Positions 11,830 to 23,370 are shown, counted from the first letter of the stretch. The stretch is DNA of 64,000 bases from Brachypterus glaber (GCA_958510825.1 OY294048.1:32081026-32145025); one strand, 5' to 3'. Notes: generated by a model from the letters alone, not told the origin. Made by a program: numbers and translations.

Positions 11830-12152
11830 GAATTATATTTTATTGAGAAAATATCAAAAAAAGTACATATAAAAAAGTTTAAGGCAAAAAAGTGACATCA
11901 CCCCCCCCCCTTTTGCACATCGCAAACTAAAAATTATATAAAAGATAGCATGTGCAAAAAATTGTTAGTGTAGTTCATGGGGTTCCAGAGATATTAAATA
12001 AAAACTACTTCTTAGATGTACCCTTAAGAGGGTCGTAGCTCCCTTTTGGAATAAACATCGACATACCACTTTTCTGTTTTTTTTTTTTGTCTTAGAATTA
12101 AGTCTACTATATACTGACAAAATTTGAATATAGCGATATGGAACACCCTGTA
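11830..12152. repeat. Half MITE ending GGAACACCCTG
   Basis: The right end reads GGAACACCCTG followed by TA at 12152-12153, as in the complete element at 39948-40689. Inside is the block AAGAGGGTCGTAGCTCCC, typical of this family. No left terminus is found nearby, so it is a truncated copy. Confidence 0.5.
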
Positions 12153-12586
12153 TATTAATAAAAAATAATTTTAATATTTATTTATTTTTTTTTTCAAATC
12201 AAATAACTGGGTCTCTGGGACCCAGTAGTAGTTACGCAATAAAGATGATTAGTAGTACTTACGGGTTAAAGTAATGTATTGTGAAAATTTGGACTTTATC
12301 GGACTTTTTATTTTATTTTTCCATATATAGTTTATTTTTTATTTTTGAAGGAAGTTTTTTTAAAAACAATAGGGTTTTTTCCTCTCATATAACTTGATTT
12401 TTCTGAAAAATTGAGATCGATAGGATATATTTCTGAAAACCCTCGTATAATACACTTCTAGTCATGAGACTGCGAAGAGTATAATAACACTCCAAGGTTG
12501 GCATTATATTAATTATTGATTATTCTGCAATAAAGATAATAAAGGTTCGGGGTAATAACGATATAAGCCACACTAATTGTTTCTAG

Positions 12587-13023
12587 ATAACAGCCACACA
12601 AAAAGAAAAAAGGTCAAATACCTTTTCAAAAGCACTGTATTTTTGGGGTCTCCAGAAAAATTATTGACCTTTTTTTGTGGCTACATGTAGGGCCACAGAA
12701 ACTAAAAAAAAGGTCAAAAACTTTTTTGGGGTCAATGTATTCCTATGTATTCTAAGGAGCTGAGCCCGAATTTAAAGTCAAACAGCACCTTGTGCAATTA
12801 GTTATTTTCGTTATCTCGAAAACTAATCGTATGATGTGCTATTTTGACATGAAGCTGAAGTTTGCAACGTTTTTTTCCATCGAAAATTCAAAAAGTATAT
12901 TGTTATGTTCAGCTTCATATTTTGACCTCAAATTCGGATTTAGCATCTCAAAATACCTAGGAATCCAATGGTTTCAAAAAGGGTATTTGACTTTTTTTCT
13001 TTTTTGTGTGGCTGTGTAATGTC
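12587..13023. mobile_element. Fold-back element with ACAGCCACACAAAAA ends
   Basis: The left end ACAGCCACACAAAAAG (12590) and right end CTTTTTTGTGTGGCTGTG are inverted. The decamer TTGTTTCTAG occurs just outside on both sides (12577-12586 and 13024-13033) and may be the target duplication. The interior has further inverted GGTCAAA / TTTGACC segments. Related ends occur at 20295-20876. No coding frame is convincing. Confidence 0.6.
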
Positions 13024-13399
13024 TTGTTTCTAGCTAAGGCTAAAATGAACTGAAATTGAATTTTTTGTCAACTGGTCAATTCTTTTCTGACACCGGAATT
13101 ACAAAAAATATATAATGAGAAACATCTTAGAAAATAAGTTATTAGTATGAAATAGCAAATTCATTTTAGGCCTGTGTAATTTACGGTTCTTGGCATAAAT
13201 AACTATAGTTTGCATTCTTATTTCAACGACCCTTTTATTAACCTATTTGTATGCCTATTATACTAATAAAGAATACTGCTGCCAACGAAATAATACTTTC
13301 CCCTATAGCCCTAGGTTCATTAAAATAAAAAAACAAACAAAAATTCGGAAAAAAAATCAAAAATAAAATTCCAAAAAAATTAAGTTTTTCAAAAAAAGT

Positions 13400-13645
13400 T
13401 TATTTTTTTGTAAAACGAAGGATAAATTGAAAAAAATTGTTTTTACCCCTATTTAACCCGATACCCCAACCCGAAGTCCAAACGAAAAACAATCCCAGCC
13501 TAGCACTTTGGATAATCAATCTGTGGTCCAAATTTGAAGTCTTTAGCCCGAAGCGTTCTTGAGTTATCGTGGTCACCAATTTCCCGGACACTACCGACAG
13601 ACAGAATTTTATTTTTTGACGGAAATCATATTTTTTGGATATAAA
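13400..13645 (-). repeat. Dispersed repeat with ATAACTCAAGAACGC motif
   Basis: Read on the minus strand this carries GACGTTTTATATCC, a GTCGGTAGTGTCC block, GATAACTCAAGAACGCTTCG and GACTTCAAATTTGGACCAC. A well-matched + strand copy lies at 46015-46250 and weaker ones near 41130-41290, 48090-48240 and 5875-5945. The open frame inside it is not considered a gene. Confidence 0.6.
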
Positions 13646-13857
13646 ACGTCCGGAAACGTAAAAAAAGTAATATATTAAAAGAAATTTAATGTTCACGTGT
13701 TCACCTAGAGGCTATTTTAAGTTGACGTGGAGGAGCAATTTTAGGTATTTACCTATTCTCACAATTTAAGTTCTATAAAGGTTGGCAAAACCTAAATAAA
13801 ACCTTTATAACACCTTTAGTAACCGGTTCATGGTGACGGAAAGATTTACAACACGCT

Positions 13858-14150
13858 TATAGGGTTATTCAGAAATAAGTTAAAAAACAGGTGATTCTAT
13901 GTTAAAAAATATGAAAAAAATTCCTATAAAGGTTGGTCCGGAAGTGAGCCATAAGGGAGCTACGACCCTCAGTATTTAAATTTTTATTGGTGCATTTTTT
14001 AGTTCCTATTTTTGATACTCAGAACGTGAAATTGCCATTTTAATTGCAATTTTCTCGTAAACGGTTGGGTCTACGGTGTTACATAAAGAGTTTCTTTTTT
14101 ATTTATTTTTAATGTAGAATCACCTTGAACTTATTTCTGAATAACCCTGT
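13858..14150. mobile_element. Short MITE, AGGGTTATTCAG ends
   Basis: The left end AGGGTTATTCAGAAATAAGT and the right end CTTATTTCTGAATAACCCT are inverted, with TA-rich flanks. The element lies about 30 bp upstream of the haspin exon acceptor at 14182. The same right terminus occurs at 42637-42660. It has no coding capacity. Confidence 0.75.
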
Positions 14151-14182
14151 ATAAAGTTTATAAAATATTATTTTTTTTTCAG

Positions 14183-14414
14183 TTTGCTGAAGAACTGCCA
14201 CAAAATCGGGGAAGGCGTGTACGGCGAGGTGTTCCTCTACCGGAACCCGAAAGGTGGCACCACGGTAATGAAAGTTATTCCCATCGAAGGAGACCTGATA
14301 ATTAACGGCGAGAGACAGAAGAAATATGAGGAAATTATTTCTGAAATCATCATCTCCATGGAGCTGAGCAACTTGCGGAAGAACAAATGCAACCAGACCA
14401 ATGGCTTCACAGAG
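14183..14414 (+). CDS. Haspin exon with glycine loop
   Basis: Acceptor TTTTTTTTTCAG at 14171-14182 and donor GTATGT at 14415. It encodes LLKNCHKIGEGVYGEVF through NKCNQTNGFTE and ends on a codon boundary. The preceding exon must supply two bases of the first codon. Confidence 0.9.
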
Positions 14415-17400
14415 GTATGTAAAAAAGTATATTATTTTTTGTAAAACTTTTCTGAATTAATTTTGCGTATTTTTTTCTGGGAAAAAATGTGACAACGACG
14501 GCAAAAATCGGGGCGGAGCTCTGCGGAGTAAGGCACCGAAGGGATGAACTATTACTTTTTACAATAGCTCAATACAGGGTGTCGCAAAAAAATGTTACCA
14601 CACTTTGATTGTTTATAAAGTCTTTATTAAATATAGTACAATTTGCTTTCAATGTTTATAACGAAGTACATTAACGTATTTTTTTTGTACTTAGTTCATA
14701 TTTTCAAATTGATGACCATTCTGATCTATACAGCGCTGGCATCGTGAAGCAATGGAATCGCATACATTTAAAAACATTGTTATGATGCGTAAAAATGTTC
14801 ATATTGTAAAATGTTTTAAAAAATAATTTTATTTTAATATACATTCTATAAGCTCTGGTTCTTGAAAGCAAGCGTGAATAACTTCGGATGTTCTCGGTTT
14901 CTGTTCGGACCCTTAATAAGTAAATCATTGACCTTTAGTAGTGGGGAATTTCGATCTTCTCGTTAGGTTCAGGCCCCACCTAAAAACACATGACTATAAT
15001 AGTCAGAATAATTCTGACCTCATTATGCCTTATTTTAATTTATTATTTTTAAAAGAGTACAAAAAAGGTGAAATATTTAAATCTTGATCAGTCCTGAAAA
15101 TAATTTCTTCTTGTTAATTAAAAAGTATACCGTGTAAAGTAGTGTTTAGTGCAATGTAGTTTTAAAGTGAATACAGGAGATTTATATCCACCTGATAAAA
15201 AATAATTTTAATAGTTATATTTCTGGATTAAAAATACTTAAAAATATTTTTAATATTGTCTTTCTTGAACTTTGAAATTTTTTTGGGACTTTAATGTTAA
15301 AATAATAACGCGATTTTGGTTACTTATAAAGGTTTTTGGTTGAACAAACAGGCTAAAGGCAAAAAGAATTACTTATTTCCAGGTACAGAAAATCCAATGC
15401 GTCCAAGGTCGCTACCCAGAGGCCTTGCTCGACCTGTGGGACCTCTACGATGAAAATCAAGGTTCAGAAAACGAGTCGCCCGAGGTTTTCGAGGAGGATC
15501 AACTATACATAGTCTTGGAGCTGGCAAACGGAGGCAAAGATTTGGAGGCGTACGAATTTAACAACAGTGCGCAAGCGTACTCCATGTTCATGCAAGTAAG
15601 TGGACTCTTAAGTTATTTGTGTATATTTATAGCACTTTTACGTAAGAATAACACCGGCCCGAAAAAAAAAGTTTAATTACTATTAAGGGTAAATACATGG
15701 TAACTCACGTTACATGTGTACAGTAAATATGTAAAAAAAAACTATATATACATATAACCGAAATTCCCCCGTATACCGGGAAATTCCGCGCAGCTTGTGT
15801 GGAAATGCCGCGCAGGTGTACTATAAGGCCTCACAATTCTGCCCTTCTTAGGATGAACGCGGCAAACCCATATAGCAGTACATTCGATTTTTACATAAAC
15901 GGTCCCAGAAATATCGACTGTATTGCTATCTGGATTTGCCGCGTTCATCCTAAGGAGGGCAGATTTACGAAGTATACAGCCCGTTTGAAAGTAAACAAAA
16001 CGTACGAAACAAAGATCAAGGCTGACGTGTGTTTTTTTTTAATAAAACTTAGAACTGTCTCCCCACTACAATCACGTCATCCTTTATTTGATCGGTCTAT
16101 CTTAGTTTTCTCTGTTTTGTATAATCTGAAATTTAGGTACTGTATATATTTAAAAAAATAATAAAAATGCTTAATATGATTTTCCTTTAAAAAAAAACGC
16201 CATATAGATACCCCCAAGCAAAAAAGCCGTAACTCATATATTGTCATTTTTCACGACAGCTAAATTTCTAAAATATATTTTTTTGTTATTTAAGGGTGGG
16301 AAACTGATTGAAGTAGAAAAGGAAGCCATATGATACATCATTTGAAAGCTTATAAAATTATCTATTTAACTGTATATGTATTTATTGTTTATTTATTGTT
16401 TGTTTCTGATAATATTCAAGTTTAGAATTTCTTACTTTAGTGTTTTTAGGCAAACTTTTGGTTAAAATGGCCTAAGGAGAAATCTGAGTAGTACCACCAT
16501 GTGTGTCTTTTTTCAAGGTATTTACCTTGAGTATAACTCAAAATGGGTCTAACTTGAGTTACATCCTTGTTGCATGGGAGAGATTTTTTTAAATATATAT
16601 TATATATTTAAAAAAATCTGAAATAAATTAGGGTTTGTTTTTTGACCTAAAGGAACAAATGTAGACGGTGGGACCGACATTTTCATTTGCGTGGGCACCC
16701 TAATATGTATCATGATGTATGTGAATTAAAATAATAAACAACGCACACGATCAGGAGGTCTAGTCTCAAAATAACTAAACGTAAATAGGTTTTAAAGAAA
16801 AACGAGTTCTAAGAATATTTTCATAAAATGTTGGCATTAGTACAGTTACTAATGCCAACATTATACTCGGCGCATTATCTATCTGAGTAACAAATTGGAT
16901 CAAGGAAGCTATGATTAGTGGTTTAAAAATGACTTTTAGTAATATTTTTGTAGCCCGTTGTGCTTTTGATAATTTTTAACATTTAGGTTAAATTGACTGT
17001 CATTTTACGTCTTACAAATAATAACAAAATCTGTTTAAAAAGTAAAACTTTGTTCAAAATTATAATAAAAGTAAGTTTTTATTCATAAAGTGCTATTATA
17101 AACTTAATTTTAACATTACCTAAATAAAATTACGGACCAGTATTATTTTAACCAAAAAATTCTCTGTTATAGTGTTTACTTTAAAAATTTATAGAGCACT
17201 GCATTATATTACTTCATTTAAACAAAATGTTTATAGATTGATGCTTTAGTTTTCTTTTTATGCACTTTTCTTGTTATTTCTTCTTGCTAAAGCAAATTAT
17301 TTGTATTTTTTTATAAATGTCAAAATAATGTCTTGATTGACAATAAATTTTAAACAAGATGAAAATCTTACATAAGGAACTAAATATATTCTGCCAACCA

Positions 17401-20400
17401 AATAACAAGAAACAAATGACCATCAACTCAGATAGATAATGCGCGGATAAACTCCGCAGTAACTTAACATACATGAATTGAAAAAAATATATATTTGGCC
17501 CAGCGACATTATTTTTTCTGAATTTGGATAAAAATCACTCCCCACAAAATAATGCGTTTTCCTACCACTATGGTAAAATGGTAAAATGGTAAAAACGGGC
17601 ACACAGTTTGGCAGAAAAGTAAAAAAAAATCGAAAAAAAAAGCAGCACGAAATCTGCTAACGTGATTCGTTATCGATATTTGATAAAAGAAAACATGCAT
17701 TTAAAGTAATTACTTAGCACTTAGTGCTAATAAGAGTGCCGATGTATTGAAATCTTCGTCGAAAAGTCAAAATCTTTGACCACGTTTTTTTCACATTTCT
17801 CGACGTTTTACACCCTTCTGAGTCGAAATCAGTCAAAAAATTTTTTGCGTCCGTCTGTCTGTCTGTCTGTCTGGGTGTAAATTCTCTAACTCCATTTCTA
17901 CATGAGATATTGACTTGCGGTTTTTTGCATATTGTTTCTTATCGTATTCTCAAGGGCGTAGATGAGGGGGGTAATGGGGGTATTTACCCCCCCATAGGCG
18001 TGGGCGCCCATTTTGTTTTGCAGGGCGCCAAGTTTGGTAGAAACCGTCAGGGACAAAGCTTTTGTCTTAGGGTATTTTTTTGAAACTGTCATTTTTTTTG
18101 TAGGGGCGCCACGTTTGGTAGAAACCGTCAGGGACCAAAGCTTTTTTTCTCGATGGCATTTTTTTTTGTAGGCGCACAAAGCTTTATTTTAGGGTGTTTT
18201 TTCTTTTGCTAGGGGCGCCAAATTTGAGACTTGAAAGGCCGGCCCTGGGTATTAGCCCCCCCCCATAGAAGAAAAAGATCTACGCCCTTGCGTATTCCGA
18301 AGAGCTGATTAGATTTTGGGGGTAATCGATTGGGGGTAAAAATAGGGTAAAAGTCCTATTTTTAGCGTTTTTTGTTTATAATTATTATTGTATTTGGTTA
18401 ATTTAGGACTTATATAAAAGATAATTTTAAATTGGTCAAAAAATGTTATAAACAACGTTTTCCTAAAACGCATTGTTTTCGAGATATTGGCGTTTAAAGC
18501 AGTGAAAGGTTTTTTTTAGCATATCTAGCATATTTATAAACCCTTTTTAAAAAATTATATTTTAAATAAAAGCTCTTTTTAAGCCCTATAAAAAAATTTA
18601 TATACAGTTTTTTGCTAGAATATAATGTTTTAAAGATACAGAATTTAAAATCAAACAAAACACCTAGTTTGAAATTTGCAAACTATGTGTCCATCAAAAA
18701 TTTAATTTTTGTCTAAATAAAATTATTATTATATAAAATATCGCGTCAACCGCTGGCGAGGCGAGGCGAGGCGAGGTACATATAATTATAATTACATTTA
18801 TAAATACAATTAAATTTTATCTAATAATTCAGGAAATTTTATATGGTTGGGTACTTGTGAATGTTAGCTCCACCTCACGCAGTTCCTTATCTTTTCTTTT
18901 CTGGATAACTGCAGATGAATAGGATGTAACATTTTCTTTTGAATTTGGATTTTGAGATGAATTAACAGAGCTTGATTGACTTCTTTAGTCAGAAGTATTT
19001 AATTTTTCTGTCAAATTCCTTTTAGAATTACCATTTTTCAACATATTTTCATAACTGAAACTTCTGTAGTCAGAAGTATTTAAGATTCCTGATAACTTTT
19101 CATCTTGATTATTAAATTTAGCAGGTGCATGTTCTACAAAAGGTTCATCATCTATATTTTCAATAGAACCATTTAAATTCGGGGCTCAGTCCTCCTGGTT
19201 TAAACATAGAAAAAGGTCGTTTTATTCAAAAATATTCTTGAAAATAAACTAAAAAAGTTTTCTTTTTTCTTTTTCTTTTCGCTGATTTTAAATCAGTATT
19301 ATAAATTATTATATTACAAACCACCTTAGGTTAGCAAAGGAAATAACTTTTCATAAACTTGTATTTTTATATTTTTATTAATTTACTACATTAAAAGCAA
19401 ATGAGACCGAAAAATTCTAAAAAACATCTTTGGTTTTAGCACAAAAAACCTACCATAACGTGTTAGATAACATTGTGAATATTTTGGTCAACCAAAATAT
19501 GAATATGAAAGAAAAATTCCAGGATATGGTGTAAATTCAATTTACTTCATTTATCCCCAAAGCTGATTTTTTCAATTTTTATTTATTGAGGAAAGATATT
19601 AACTTATATTTTTTGAAAAATATCTTATTTCACTTAAAAATAAAAAAGAAGCAAAATTTCGATTTATCTTACAATAAAAATTAAAATTATTGAAAGTATC
19701 AGAAAAATATACAAAAAATACTGAAAATATCAGAGAAATTGAAAAAAAAAATATGGGCCACCCCGATTCGTTAAATTAAATAGGTCACACGATGTCGTGT
19801 CTTCTAGAATTAAATGGTTAATGTGACGCAACACGATATTAATAGGGCAAGGATTTCGATATACAAAGTTAGCAGTGACCTGATCAGCTGACGTCACAGG
19901 AATTCACGTTATAAATTACTAGAGGCGGACACATGACAACATGGGTAGATGGCCCGTGTCCACTTTGTTGTTCAGAAGGGCCGCTTTCTAACCTCAGTAC
20001 CTGTACTGAGTGCGGTATGAGACACTGGCGACCTTTTTTTTTTAGGAAAATTATGAAAGGCCTTATGCCACAAACTATATGGTCCGTTTGATAGAAGGCA
20101 TTTTTTAGTCACCAATTACTTGACTTTATTATAAAATGCCCGGGTCGGTTTCAAATCGTCTGCAAATAACCTTCAAGGTTCAAATTTTTAACAGATCTTG
20201 TTAATGAGGACAATTTTTGTGGCGCCTTCTGTATGAATATCTCGGCGGATAATAAACAGTATAACCTATTATATGACCTCTATAATAGAAGGATAACTAA
20301 CACAGCCACACACAAAAAAAAAAATAATATCCAGAGACTAGACCAATGCATTTTTATATTTTCGGGGTCGCTGAAACCGAATCTGACCTCAGAATTACTC

Positions 20401-23110
20401 CATCAGATCGCAATTTTTTTTACACTCAAAAAAGGGTGCGAAAATTCCTTAAATTCAGATGTTTTTAAGTGTAGGAAAAAAACTTTTACCTGATGGAGCA
20501 ATTCTGATCTCAAATTCGATTTCAGCGACCCCGAAAATATAAAAATGAGTTGGTCTAGTCTCTGGCACATAATATTTTTTTTTTGGCTGGCTGTGCATAG
20601 CCAACCAAAAAAAAAAAATAAAAAAATTTAGTGCCATTTTTTTTTTTGGGTCTCCGAAACCTAATCTGACCTCAGAATTGCTCCAAAAGGTCACAATTGT
20701 TTTCTGCACTTAAAAAAGGTTGCAAACATTCCTTAAATGTTTTTATGGGTAGAAAAAAATTGGGATCTGATGAAGCAATTCTGAGATCATATTCGGTTTC
20801 AGCGACCCAAAAATATAAAAATGCATTGCTCTAGTCTCTGGATATTCATTTTTTTGCGTGGTTGTGTGATAGGATGTCTAGATCTAGGTCTCAGGCAGAG
20901 GTGTCTGGGCTTTTAGCCGCTCCATATAGTACAAAAAAATCAAAAATCTGCCGCCCCCAATTATTAGGCTATTTTAGGGGCCTCCTAAAAAATCCTATAT
21001 GATTAAACAAAAGTGTCGTACTATATATATTTTTTAATTAAACCTTGTGCGTTACCCCCTTTGCACGCCACTAGACCTATGTTTACATAAACTTTTTGTC
21101 TTAAAATTGAGGAAATACCACCCTAAACTTTAGGGTTTAGGGAACGTTCATGTATTACATAAGCAAATTGTGGCAAAATTTTCGGCCAAATGCGAAACCG
21201 CTGGTTAACCGATATTACACTATATACGGTGCATTTCATATTATACAAAACAGAGATAGAACGATCAGATCAATGCTGACGTGATTGTTCTATTAAAAAA
21301 AAAATTACGTCAGCCTTGATCTTTGTTTCTTACGTTTTGTTTACTTTCAAACGAGCTGTATGCAGCTTCAAATCCAGTATCGTAAGTATAACTGGCAAGC
21401 AATGGATTTGGCGGCGTATAGAAACTGAATTAAACCGTGTACCTTCGGTGGCGCACGTCGGCGCGAACGTGTTAATAAAGCGGGAACCGGGGTATAAAAT
21501 GTATAAATTTTACCACAATTTGGTTACGTAATACTTTAACGTCCCCATACTTAATTAAAACCTTTTGTATCTTCACAGCTTGTTTTCTTTCAGGTTGCAT
21601 GCGCCCTGGCCGTAGCAGAAAACGAGCTGCAATTTGAACACCGCGACCTGCATTGGGGCAACATTCTGCTCTCCACCGTCGAACGCGCCAAGAAACAAAA
21701 GTTCGTCATCGACGGCAAATCGATCGAAATTGCCACCAAAGGCGTGGAAGTGGCCATCATCGATTTTACCCTGTCGAGAATCGAATTCGACAGTGTCGTT
21801 ATATTTAACGACCTAGGCCTAGATCCGGACCTATTCACCGCCGAAGGTGACTACCAGTTCGATATATATCGATTGATGCAAACTGCCAATAAGTAAGTAA
21901 ATTGTAGTAGAACATTTTTTATATACAGGTGTACACTGTACAGGGTGAAAGTTGAGTACTTAGAGCATGGCCGGACAGAGCCAGCCCGGGCCCCGGGGAA
22001 CCTTTTTCCCGGGCACCCCATTTTTGCCAAAATAAAAGCTTTACCCCTGGAAAAAAATTTTTGCCGGGCCCCTACTATGGACGCCGGGCCCCAATCGTCG
22101 GAGGCAAGGGCCCCGGCGAATCTCCCCCCCCTGGATCCGGGCCTGACTTAGAGTGGTCTCTCAGTAATGGTAGAAGCATTTTAAATATTGCTTACTCTTG
22201 GAATTGTGATAAAGCAAGAGCATTGATTTCTTTTAAAACATGGTATAGCAATACCAACTTTATTTATTATTTCAGAAACAGTAATTTTATTAGTTTATTT
22301 TTATAAGGTTAATCTAAAAGTAAGTTATTGACTAAAATCTTCCAATTTTATTTTGTTTTTTAATAAAAGGCACTTTCTTTTAGTAATTTTATTATCTGAA
22401 CACAAAGTTTGTTAACTCATGAGAATAAGGTTATCACAATTAAATCGAGAATTTATCGTTATTTTTATCTCGGGAGAGTAAGATCAGACTATCACCTTAA
22501 GTTGGTGTTCTAGTGTTTAATGGAGGGTTGTTTATACAGGGTGTTTCGCGAGATGTTTCGGAAGGAAAGGGAAATATTTAACGAACTGGCTATTTAAGCG
22601 TCCGACGTAACATAACCTATTTCTTTGGTTTGGTTTTTCCGCCTGTTTGGTGGAATTTTATAATTTTTACACTGAAAAAACGAACATTTTGAAGTGTAAA
22701 AGTTTAAAAATAAAATTACGTTTTATATACCGAATTTTTTATAAAATTACATGTTTCATACCGTAGAATTAGAAATAAAAACAATAAATTTTCGGTACTT
22801 TCTTCGTAAAATAAATAAACATGCAGAATGTAATATAAAATTACTGTACGTAATAGGTTATTTCGTTGCCCATATGTATACCAGAAATTTATTTTTTAAT
22901 TTTTTTTTCAGGAACAATTGGCAATCATTCACACCATATAGCAACATTTTATGGTTGCACTACACACTCGACAAAGCAATAAACGCGCTGCGTTACAAAA
23001 ACAAGAAATCTAAAATTCATAAGGAATATATTACGCTATTGACAAAAGTCAAAGAAGAAATTTTAAATTATAGTAGCGTAAAGGACTTCGTTTTGGATCA
23101 CTATATGTAA
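14183..23110 (+). CDS. Haspin-like kinase, four exons, 5' incomplete
   Basis: This is a haspin-family Ser/Thr kinase; members phosphorylate histone H3 Thr3 in mitosis. Exons are 14183-14414, 15383-15595, 21594-21892 and 22912-23110, all with AG/GT borders and matching phases, giving 313 visible residues without a stop. Numbered from the first visible residue: glycine loop GEGVYGEVF (9-17), ATP-binding Lys in VMK (30), EIISEIIISMELS helix, catalytic HRDLHWGN (164-171), and DFT at 205-207 in the DFG position followed by LSRIE, then GDYQFDIYRLM. The D-F/Y-T variant and lack of an APE motif are haspin hallmarks. The visible part covers the kinase domain to its normal C-terminus. The first base, 14183, completes a codon begun in an upstream exon that I could not find, so the N-terminal region is missing. 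The third intron side is long (6 kb) because of mobile elements. Confidence 0.9.
14574..14800 (-). mobile_element. DDE transposon 3' end remnant
   Basis: The plus-strand end TACAGGGTGTCGCAAAAAAA resembles MITE/transposon tips in this window. Minus-strand translation just inside gives CDSIASRCQRCIDQNGHQFE and a stop after NMN. This resembles, from memory, the C-terminus of insect DDE transposases of the Tc1/mariner-like DUF4817 group (RCQxCIxxxGxxFEH). Only the last 30 or so residues remain. It lies in the first visible haspin intron. Confidence 0.5.
15383..15595 (+). CDS. Haspin exon, N-lobe/hinge
   Basis: Acceptor TATTTCCAG before 15383 and donor GTAAGT at 15596. It encodes VQKIQCVQGRYPEALLDLWD through EDQLYIVLELANGGKDLE (the hinge region) to AQAYSMFMQ: 71 codons, phase 0 on both sides. 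The acidic loop SENESPEVFEEDQ matches the position of the insertion before the hinge in other haspins. Confidence 0.9.
15838..15963. repeat. Hairpin, about 30-bp outer stem
   Basis: TCTGCCCTTCTTAGGATGAA at 15838, continuing ACGCGGCAAA, is inverted at 15933-15963, with a partly paired interior. Nearby sequence at 15975-16030 is inverted relative to 21295-21352 (CGTCAGCCTTGATCTTTG), so both belong to one repeat family. Confidence 0.7.
16207..16580 (+). mobile_element. CCCAAGCAACAA MITE, copy 1
   Basis: The left end GATACCCCCAAGCAAAAAAG and right end CATCCTTGTTGCATGGGAG are imperfect inverted repeats. Other copies lie at 33685-34068 and, inverted, 40028-40413. The interior is collinear in all three (CGTAACTCATATATTG, GTGATACATCATTTGAAAGC-like, AGTAGTACCACCATGTG). 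It has no coding capacity. Confidence 0.75.
16866..17446. mobile_element. TIR element, copy 2 (uninterrupted)
   Basis: The ends CTCGGCGCATTATCTATCTG and AGATAGATAATGCGCGG are inverted. Its collinear interior (GATTAGTGGTTTAAAAATGA) shows where copy 1 at 3039-4213 was interrupted. It has no transposase. Confidence 0.75.
17447..17950. other. Intronic stretch, no gene
   Basis: Within the long haspin intron. It contains a GTCTGTCTGTCTGTCTG microsatellite at about 17850-17873, preceded by a CTCGACGTTTTACACCCTTC block resembling the dispersed family at 13400-13645. Nothing coding is seen. Confidence 0.5.
17951..18290. mobile_element. hAT-like non-autonomous element carrying GCGCCAAGTTTGG units
   Basis: The ends CAAGGGCGTAGAT and its inverse ATCTACGCCCTTG bound the element. 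Flanks CGTATTCT (17943-17950) and CGTATTCC (18291-18298) look like an 8-bp target duplication with one change. The interior holds three to four units of GGCGCCAAGTTTGGTAGAAA / CCGTCAGGGACAAAGC, which are the reverse complement of the tandem unit expanded at 37700-38720, plus C- and G-runs. Confidence 0.75.
18291..19932. other. Intronic stretch, no gene
   Basis: AT-rich haspin intron. There is a short GAGGC-type pentamer run (GGCGAGGCGAGGCGAGG) at 18756-18775 and a duplicated phrase TAGTCAGAAGTATTTAA at about 18986 and 19068. No exon or element boundary is recognised. Confidence 0.45.
19933..20091 (+). CDS. Small frame with a four-cysteine, zinc-ribbon-like pattern (tentative)
   Basis: ATG at 19933 opens a 52-codon frame ending TGA at 20091. 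Its first half reads GPCPLCCSEGPLSN then CTECGMRHW, i.e. CPxCC...CxxCGxxHW, a spacing that could bind zinc. The local base composition is less AT-rich than its surroundings. It sits in the haspin intron on the same strand. No homologue is recognised, and a fragment of a mobile-element protein or a fortuitous frame is possible. No promoter or splice evidence is visible. Confidence 0.25.
   Translation: MTTWVDGPCPLCCSEGPLSNLSTCTECGMRHWRPFFFRKIMKGLMPQTIWSV
20295..20876. mobile_element. Double fold-back element with GGTCGCTGAAACCGAAT arms
   Basis: Four arms alternate in orientation: the phrase CGGGGTCGCTGAAACCGAAT plus CTGACCTCAGAATTACTCC at 20365, its inverse at 20490-20550, again at 20650, and inverse at 20765-20820. 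Outer ends CACAGCCACACACAAAAAAA and TTTTTTGCGTGGTTGTGTG resemble those at 12587-13023. The frames inside are by-products. Confidence 0.7.
21137..21548. mobile_element. TIR element, GGGAACGTTCA ends
   Basis: The left end AGGGAACGTTCATGTATTAC and right end GTTACGTAATACTTTAACGT plus CCCC are inverted. Single termini of the same family occur at about 465, 6321 and 26030. It ends about 45 bp before the haspin exon at 21594. The interior includes the CGTCAGCCTTGATCTTTG block seen inverted at 15975-16030. Confidence 0.6.
21594..21892 (+). CDS. Haspin exon with catalytic loop and DFT motif
   Basis: Acceptor TGTTTTCTTTCAG before 21594 and donor GTAAGT at 21893, splitting an AAG codon after two bases. 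It encodes VACALAVAENELQFEHRDLHWGN, IIDFTLSRIEFDSV and FTAEGDYQFDIYRLMQTANK. The catalytic Asp of HRD and the Asp of DFT are both present. The string TATCTTCACAGCTTGTT lies just before the polypyrimidine tract. Confidence 0.95.
21962..22150. repeat. G/C-rich dispersed repeat (GGGCCCCGGGGAA type)
   Basis: A GC-rich island with GCCCGGGCCCCGGGGAACC, a GGTAAAGC-type centre and GGGCCCCGGCGAATC. A second copy lies at 49957-50116. Open frames inside it arise from the high GC content and are not genes. Confidence 0.65.
22912..23110 (+). CDS. Haspin last exon
   Basis: Acceptor ATTTTTTTTTCAG before 22912. It encodes NNWQSFTPYSNILWLHYTLD (matching the haspin TPYSNVLWLHYLxDK signature), then a Lys-rich helix and VKDFVLDHYM with stop TAA at 23108-23110. 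Upstream in the intron, a lone MITE tip ACAGGGTGTTTCGCGAGATG lies at 22537. Confidence 0.9.
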
Positions 23111-23277
23111 ATTATTGAATTCAAAGTCTTTAATGTTTAAAGTATGAATTTTACATGAGTACTATTATAGTATAACTTTATATGTATAGTTATATATAAC
23201 TGTTATGTATAAGCTACCTTATACAACTAGCAAATATTTCTAAAGATTTAAATAGCACATATAAGCACTGAAAAATC

Positions 23278-23370
23278 AACATATCACTGGGTTAAAATTA
23301 TAAGGTTCTACGTTCTATAGAAACCCTATATAACTTAGAACCTTGTAATTTTAACCCATCGATATGTGGA
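23278..23370. repeat. Hairpin in haspin 3' flank
   Basis: CACTGGGTTAAAATTATAAG plus GTTCTA is inverted at 23335-23362 with a loop of about 30 bp. It lies about 170 bp after the haspin stop, so it may be in the 3' UTR. No AATAAA was found between the stop and this hairpin. Confidence 0.7.

Noticed and set aside
15742..16161. Frames on both strands with PHNS/ICRVHPK
   Set aside because: They mirror each other through the hairpin at 15838-15963 and lack codon constraint.
21945..22306. Pro/Gly-rich frames
   Set aside because: They arise from the GC-rich dispersed repeat, which recurs at 49957-50116.
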